From: JANXQG01 sp963775975
Lineage (GTDB): Bacteria > Planctomycetota > Planctomycetia > Pirellulales > Thermoguttaceae
Direction: 5' to 3'
Assembly: GCA_963775975.1 (NCBI GenBank)
Contig: CAVZKX010000002.1
Span: forward strand, 1,364,001-1,428,000
DNA: 64,000 nucleotides
The notes beneath the pieces were generated by a model. That model saw nothing but the letters and a program-made list of their open reading frames with translations. It searched no databases and was not told the DNA's origin. The translations under genes and the position numbers were made by a program. Below are positions 59,896-64,000 of the stretch, one piece after another. The first letter of the stretch is position 1, and every line of letters starts with the position of its first letter.

Positions 59896-61164
59896 CTACT
59901 CGTCCAACTCCCGGCAAACGCGCACTATTCGTGCGACCGCCTCGTCGATTTCGGCCTCCGTGGTCGTGGCCCCCAAACTGAATCGCAAACTGCAAGCGAC
60001 AATGTCGTTGGGCAGGCCCATCGCACGCAAGGTGGGCGAAAGTTCCGTCGAGCCGCTGGCGCATGCAGAGCCGACCGAGCAGGCCACGCCCGCCATGTCC
60101 AGGGCCAAGAGTAGGATCTGGCCTTCTACCCCGGGAAAGGCAATGTTGCTGGTATGCGGAAGCCGCTCGGCGGCGTCGCTGTGGACGATCACGCCCGGCC
60201 GACCGGCCTTCAGACTGGCCTCGAAACGCTCACGGAGACCGGCCAGCTTGCGATAGTGCGATTCCTGCTCCTTGTGCCACAATTCTAGTGCCGTTGCCAT
60301 GCCGACCGCCAACGCGACGGATTCCGTGCCGGGTCTCATCCCTTCCTGCTGGTGGCCGCCGAAGAGCATCGGTGCGAGCGTCACGTCGTTGCGGAGCACG
60401 ATTGCGCCAATGCCCAGCGGCCCTTGGAACTTGTGGGCGGCGACGCTCAATGCGGCAACGCCCAGCTTGTGGAAGTCGATCGGTATCTTGCCCGCCGCGG
60501 CGACGGCATCGGTGTGCATCGGTACGCCGGCCGCGCGGCAGACCGCGGCCAACTCCGCAATCGGCTGGATCGCGCCGGTCTCATGATTGGCAAGCATCAC
60601 GCTCACGAGTTCGGTCGAGAATGTATCCGGCACACTCCGTGTGCCGCCTGCAATCGGCACACGGAGTGTGCCGGATACATTGACGTCCAACAGCGACTCG
60701 AGCGCCGCGGGCTGCACGACTCCGCGGCAATCGACCGGCAGCGTATCGAGCCGCCAGCCGAGTTCCATGAGATGCTCCGCTGCTTCGAGCACGCAGGCAT
60801 GTTCGATCGAGGAAACGATGATGCGGCCTTGATGTGGGGCAGGTTGCCAACCTGCCTTCATCTGGACTGCAGATTGGCAATCTGCCCCACGTTGGCGGTT
60901 CACGATCCCGAAAATGGCCAGGTTGTTCGCCTCGGTCCCGCCGCTGGTGAAGACGAGCCGGTCCGGCTTGTGCCGGTTCAGGTCGGCCCCGAGGATTTCG
61001 GCCACGCGCTGCCGCGCGTCTTCCAGCACCCGCCGCGCCTGCTGGCCCGGCTGGTGCTGGCTGGCCGGGTTCGCATACGCGGCCGCATGGCAGCGGGCAA
61101 GCGCCTCAATGACTTCCGGGCGGGTCGGCGTTGTTGAGTTGTGATCGAGAAAAATGTGTTGCAT
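59896..61164 (-). CDS. Cysteine desulfurase (NifS/IscS family) with two in-frame palindrome-encoded inserts
   Basis: A 422-residue PLP enzyme that takes sulfur from cysteine for Fe-S cluster or thiocofactor assembly. The start at 61164 is chosen because GGAGG lies just before it; the upstream ATG at 61176 overlaps that site. Landmarks are IFLDHNSTTPTRPEVIEAL, VFTSGGTEANNLAIFGI, VMLANHETGAIQPIAEL, the PLP lysine Lys245 in SVAAHKFQGPLGIGA and the persulfide Cys368 in SVGSACASGSTELSP. Residues about 92-111 and 162-182 are encoded by REP palindromes (60834-60890, 60621-60680) and are foreign to the family, but the frame is kept. Both lie between conserved segments, so activity may survive. Confidence 0.95.
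   Translation of the reverse strand: MQHIFLDHNSTTPTRPEVIEALARCHAAAYANPASQHQPGQQARRVLEDARQRVAEILGADLNRHKPDRLVFTSGGTEANNLAIFGIVNRQRGADCQSAVQMKAGWQPAPHQGRIIVSSIEHACVLEAAEHLMELGWRLDTLPVDCRGVVQPAALESLLDVNVSGTLRVPIAGGTRSVPDTFSTELVSVMLANHETGAIQPIAELAAVCRAAGVPMHTDAVAAAGKIPIDFHKLGVAALSVAAHKFQGPLGIGAIVLRNDVTLAPMLFGGHQQEGMRPGTESVALAVGMATALELWHKEQESHYRKLAGLRERFEASLKAGRPGVIVHSDAAERLPHTSNIAFPGVEGQILLLALDMAGVACSVGSACASGSTELSPTLRAMGLPNDIVACSLRFSLGATTTEAEIDEAVARIVRVCRELDE
60621..60680. repeat. Perfect 26-base inverted repeat inside the cysteine desulfurase gene
   Basis: ATGTATCCGGCACACTCCGT (continuing GTGCCG) faces its exact complement across the eight-base loop CCTGCAAT. The element is 60 bases, a multiple of three, and encodes VSGTLRVPIAGGTRSVPDTF in the gene's frame. 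Perfect arms imply recent insertion. Confidence 0.9.
60834..60890. repeat. REP palindrome of the GTGGGGCAGG family inside the cysteine desulfurase gene
   Basis: 57 bases bounded by GTGGGGCAGG and CTGCCCCAC, with the same two-hairpin plan as the intergenic copies at 41671 and 63467. It is a multiple of three and encodes GADCQSAVQMKAGWQPAP in frame. Confidence 0.9.
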
Positions 61165-61386
61165 TATCGCCTCCATCGACCGCCGCCCTATTATACATGC
61201 TGCTCTCTGGCAGATCGGTGCCGGCCTGCAAACCCCAAGGAATAGCCGGAATTCGACGGTTTTGCGCCCCGAGGAATTCTTGCCCGCTACGACGAAATAA
61301 TCGAGGGAAAACCGCTCCCCTCGATATTGCACGCATGTACTATTATAATAGAGGGTCCAATTTGCCTAGCCCCGGAGCACGTCGAC

Positions 61387-63114
61387 ATGAAAATCTTCCC
61401 ATCCTTACGGCCTTACCCGGCGCTGGCTTTGCTTGCCTTGGCCGCCGTCGTTTTTCCTTCCGGCGTGCGGGCCGCGAACGAAGGGCAAGCCGATCTCGAT
61501 AAGGCGACCGAACTGAAGCTCGGTGCCCAGAGCACGGGCGATTTGACCGATGTGATCAATCTTTGCGAAAGCGCCGTTAAGAAGGGTCTCGACAAGAATA
61601 ACTCGACCTTTGCTAATGACCTCATGGCCTCGGCTCTGGCACAGCGCGGCGCGGTCGCCGCGGCGAAGATTTTTGGCGAGGAATCGTCGCCCACCGCGCG
61701 GCTGAACCTCAACGACGAGCACTGGAAGACCTACCGCACCGAGGCCCTGGCCGATCTGGAAAAGGCCCTCAAGCTCAGCCCCAATCAGCCGCAGGCCCAT
61801 TATATCTTCGCCAAGCTGAACCTCCTGCCCGGCGGCGACGCCGAAAAGGCCCTGGCGGCATTGAACAAGACGGTCGACGAGACCGAGGACGACGCCGCGA
61901 TGCGGGCGAAGGCACTGCTGCTGCGGGCCCAGCTTCGCAAGGACGTGCGACTGCGCGTTGCCGATCTCACGGAAGCATTGCGGGCACTGCCGAGCAATCC
62001 GATGCTGCTCCGCAGCCGCGGCCTGGCGCTGGCCGAAGACCACAAGTGGAACGAGGCCCTGGCCGATTTCGATAAATCGATCGCGGCCGAGCCGAACGAC
62101 ATCGTCGGCTACGAATTGAAGGCCGCGGTGCTCGTCAACCTGAAGAAATTTGCCGAGGCCAATGCGGCTTTGGAAAAAGCCCATGCCCTGGCGCCCAAGA
62201 ACGTCGACCTGCTGGTGAGTAAGGCAAAGGTCAATGTGAGCCAGGCGAACTACAAATCCGCCGTCGAGGAACTAACGCGGGCCTTGGCCATCGACCGCAC
62301 GAACCTGGGCGTGCTCGAACTCCGGGCGGCCGTCTATGAGCAATTGGGCGAAAAGGAAAAGGCCCTGGGCGACGTCGATAAGTTGCTCGAGCTCAAGCCG
62401 GGCATCGCGGAGCTCATGCGCATGCGCGCCGCCTTGCTCGCGGACATGGGCAAGTTCGACAAGGCGGTGGACGAATTGGAAAAGATGCATAAGGCCAATC
62501 CCAAGGACTCGCTCACCACACTGCAAATGGGCATGTTGTATACCACGCTCAAACAGTATGCCAAGGCGATCGCGTCCTACGACGAAGTGCTGTTACGGAG
62601 CCCCGACGATGTCGGCGCCTTGCGCGGCCGCGGCGACGCCTTGCTGAATCTCGGCCGCCGCGGCGACGCCATGGTGGAGTACGAGAAGGCGTTCAAGCTC
62701 CAGCCGCACGATGTCGGCATCCTCAACAATTATGCCTGGCTGCTGGCCACCGCGCCGGAGAAAAAGCTTCGCGACGGCCGCCGCGCGGTCGAGCTGGCGA
62801 ACGATGCCTGCAAGCAGACCGAGTACAAAAAGGACTACATCCTCAGCACGCTGGCCGCCGCCTACGCGGAAGCGGGCGACTTCGATGCCGCTCGCAAATG
62901 GGCGGCGCAGGCCGTCGATGTCGCCGAGCCCACCAAGGACGACCCGGACCGCAAGGACGAGTTGAAGAAGGAACTCGAGAGCTACAAGGCCAGCAAGCCG
63001 TGGCGCGAAGACCTGCCAGGCGATCAGGCCAAGCCGCCGGCAAAGAGCGACCAGAAGCAGCCGGCCAAGGCGAAGGAAACCAAGAAGCCGGCGCCGGATG
63101 ACGACGACGTATAA
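61387..63114 (+). CDS. Secreted tetratricopeptide-repeat protein
   Basis: A 575-residue exported protein. ATG 61387 opens a signal peptide (MKIFPSLRPYPALALLALAA, cleavage near VRAANE). Eleven or more TPR-like helix pairs follow, e.g. KTYRTEALADLEKALKLSPN, WNEALADFDKSIAAEPNDIV, YKSAVEELTRALAIDRTNLG and YAKAIASYDEVLLRSPDDVG. NNYAWLLATAPEKKLRDGRR is the usual planctomycete TPR end. The last 60 residues are Lys/Pro-rich and probably disordered. TPR solenoids mediate protein complexes; the partner is unknown. The gene is divergent from the cysteine desulfurase gene and the frame is intact. Confidence 0.9.
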   Translation: MKIFPSLRPYPALALLALAAVVFPSGVRAANEGQADLDKATELKLGAQSTGDLTDVINLCESAVKKGLDKNNSTFANDLMASALAQRGAVAAAKIFGEESSPTARLNLNDEHWKTYRTEALADLEKALKLSPNQPQAHYIFAKLNLLPGGDAEKALAALNKTVDETEDDAAMRAKALLLRAQLRKDVRLRVADLTEALRALPSNPMLLRSRGLALAEDHKWNEALADFDKSIAAEPNDIVGYELKAAVLVNLKKFAEANAALEKAHALAPKNVDLLVSKAKVNVSQANYKSAVEELTRALAIDRTNLGVLELRAAVYEQLGEKEKALGDVDKLLELKPGIAELMRMRAALLADMGKFDKAVDELEKMHKANPKDSLTTLQMGMLYTTLKQYAKAIASYDEVLLRSPDDVGALRGRGDALLNLGRRGDAMVEYEKAFKLQPHDVGILNNYAWLLATAPEKKLRDGRRAVELANDACKQTEYKKDYILSTLAAAYAEAGDFDAARKWAAQAVDVAEPTKDDPDRKDELKKELESYKASKPWREDLPGDQAKPPAKSDQKQPAKAKETKKPAPDDDDV

Positions 63115-63117
63115 TGA

Positions 63118-63250
63118 ATTCACTCGTTCCCACGCTCCGCGTGGGAACGAACTCGCGGCCGCTCCGCGGCCCGGTGACATGAGAACGCCATGACTACGGG
63201 GCCGCGGAGCGGCCAACTTGCCCGTCACGACGCGGAGCGTCGTAACGAGG
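63118..63250. repeat. Cluster of three palindromes between the TPR and ferredoxin genes
   Basis: CGTTCCCACGC/GCGTGGGAACG (63125-63149), a GCGGCCGCTCCGCGGCC pair with its inverted counterpart GGCCGCGGAGCGGCC (about 63155-63214), and ACGACGC/GCGTCGT (63227-63243). All share the GCTCCGC or GCGGAGC centre, also seen at 40391-40437. Confidence 0.8.
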
Positions 63251-63270
63251 AGAAACACTAGAATACTTTC

Positions 63271-63462
63271 ATGAAAGCACACGTTGACCTGGACCTTTGC
63301 ATCGGCTGCGGCATCTGCCCGGACGTGGCTCCACAGATCTTTGAGATGGCCTCCGACGACAAGGCGCACGTCATCCTCGATCCGATCCCGGAGGAGCTGC
63401 ACGCCATCTGCCGCGACGCCTGCGATCAGTGTCCCCAAGCGGCGATTGAGATCGAGGAATAG
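63271..63462 (+). CDS. Ferredoxin
   Basis: A 63-residue electron carrier. ATG 63271 begins MKAHVDLDLCIGCGICPDVA. The cluster ligands are C-IG-C-GI-C near the start and Cys in DACDQCPQAAIEIEE near the end, as in short single-[4Fe-4S] ferredoxins of the Thermotoga/Bacillus type. A second pair of cysteines (CRDACDQC) could hold a disulfide. It is acidic overall, which is usual for ferredoxins. No partner oxidoreductase is visible, though a cysteine desulfurase lies 2 kb upstream. Confidence 0.93.
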   Translation: MKAHVDLDLCIGCGICPDVAPQIFEMASDDKAHVILDPIPEELHAICRDACDQCPQAAIEIEE

Positions 63463-63466
63463 GATA

Positions 63467-63519
63467 GTGGGGCAGGTTGCCAACCTGCCGGAAAATGGCA
63501 GGTTGGAAACCTGCCCCAC
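63467..63519. repeat. REP palindrome, GTGGGGCAGGTTGCC family, third copy
   Basis: 53 bases with the two inner hairpins GGCAGGTTGCCAACCTGCC and GGCAGGTTGGAAACCTGCC and closing arms GTGGGGCAGG/CCTGCCCCAC. It lies four bases after the ferredoxin stop codon. Confidence 0.88.
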
Positions 63520-63543
63520 GGATATTACTCGCTGGAGCAAGCC

Positions 63544-64000
63544 ATGCACACGCGGCGAGCATTTTTGAGAGCTTTCTCGGCGTCGGCGGCCTGTGGCATA
63601 TCGCTGCGGCGCTCGCGGAGGATCGCCCCGCGGCGCGGCGACCTGGAAGACCGCCTTCCCTCAAGTCGCCCGTCGTGTTCAACACCCCCGAGGCCGACGC
63701 CATCGTCGCGGCCTTGCAAGTCTATCCGTCCGACAACGCCTGGAACCAGCCCGTCGATCGCTGGGCGGTCCATGCCAACTCGCGGAACATCATCACCTCG
63801 ATCGGCCTGGGCAAGCCGCTGCGATGCAACTATGACATGGGATATGTCCTCGTACCGCACGACCAGAAGAAGGTTAACGTGCGAATCACCGACTATCCGC
63901 AAGAGTCGGATCCGGGCCCTTTCCCCGTGCCGGACAACGTGCCGATCGAAGGCTGGCCGGCCTGTTATCGCGAGGATCGGCGTACAGTCGGGCAGTCGCT
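63544..64000 (+). CDS. Start of a Tat-exported protein of unknown function (partial, frame break)
   Basis: ATG 63544 opens a twin-arginine signal (MHTRRAFLRAF). With one base restored near 63568-63575 it continues LGVGGLWHIAAALAEDRPAA and then the mature part VVFNTPEADAIVAALQVYPS, DNAWNQPVDRWAVHANSRNI and ITSIGLGKPLRCNYDMGYVL. This frame stays open to the window edge. The conserved PSDNAWNQPV and NYDMGYVLVP segments look like a planctomycete-specific family I cannot name. Without the correction no single frame covers both parts. Confidence 0.65.
   Translation, partial: MHTRRAFLRAFSASAACGISLRRSRRIAPRRGDLEDRLPSSRPSCSTPPRPTPSSRPCKSIRPTTPGTSPSIAGRSMPTRGTSSPRSAWASRCDATMTWDMSSYRTTRRRLTCESPTIRKSRIRALSPCRTTCRSKAGRPVIARIGVQSGSR

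Overview
The window looks like chromosomal DNA of a planctomycete, most likely Pirellulales or a close relative. The evidence is a DUF1559 protein with a prepilin-type N-terminus, a giant PEP-CTERM autotransporter-repeat protein, ECF sigma factors of the Rhodopirellula/Verrucomicrobium type paired with FecR-LamG proteins, DUF1080, sulfatase and Gfo/Idh genes, an unusually short DnaA, and intergenic palindromes of the kind that encode GTLRVP-like or GWQPAP-like peptides when translated. No tRNA, rRNA, CRISPR array or intact insertion sequence was recognised.

Layout. 1-1.2 kb: NHL-repeat surface protein running off the left edge. 1.2-2.0 kb: palindrome and IS5-type transposase remnant. 2.0-15 kb: ECF sigma factor, FecR-LamG protein, then a co-directional hemicellulase run (1538-aa esterase-esterase-malectin-GH51 protein, GH43, GH3, GH10) that reads as an arabinoxylan-degradation locus. 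15-25 kb: DUF1559 protein, EF-hand lipoprotein and a 2613-aa autotransporter-repeat protein, all on the minus strand. 25-28 kb: second ECF/FecR-LamG module. 28-36 kb: DUF1080, beta-propeller, GH39, dehydrogenase, MFS transporter and enolase-superfamily dehydratase, plausibly uptake and catabolism of released sugars or sugar acids. 36-41.6 kb: gyrB-dciA-dnaN-dnaA, all minus strand, a probable origin neighbourhood. 41.7-45.4 kb: sulfatase, Gfo/Idh and TIM-barrel isomerase operon.

45.5-59.9 kb is a regulatory and envelope-stress block: small membrane proteins (DUF1328, DUF3309), a Gly/Tyr-rich secreted protein, STAS and BON proteins, an NtrC-type sigma-54 activator, an Hpt protein, a CHASE3 kinase, a lone receiver, a hybrid kinase, a PRC-barrel protein, an AI-2E-family permease with a B12-binding-like tail, a HAD-HerA fusion and a DksA/TraR protein. 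Nine sites resembling sigma-54 -24/-12 promoters lie in its intergenic gaps, paired back to back in four divergent gaps. This suggests one sigma-54 regulon served by the activator in its middle. 59.9-64 kb: cysteine desulfurase carrying two palindromic elements inserted in frame, a TPR protein, a ferredoxin and the start of a Tat-exported protein.

At least sixteen otherwise well-conserved genes or gene parts are interrupted by one- or two-base frame breaks. Most lie in or beside a GCGC tetramer and the rest mainly in homopolymers. This looks more like systematic indel error in a long-read assembly than mass gene death. Broken genes are therefore described by their inferred intact product, with the break position given.
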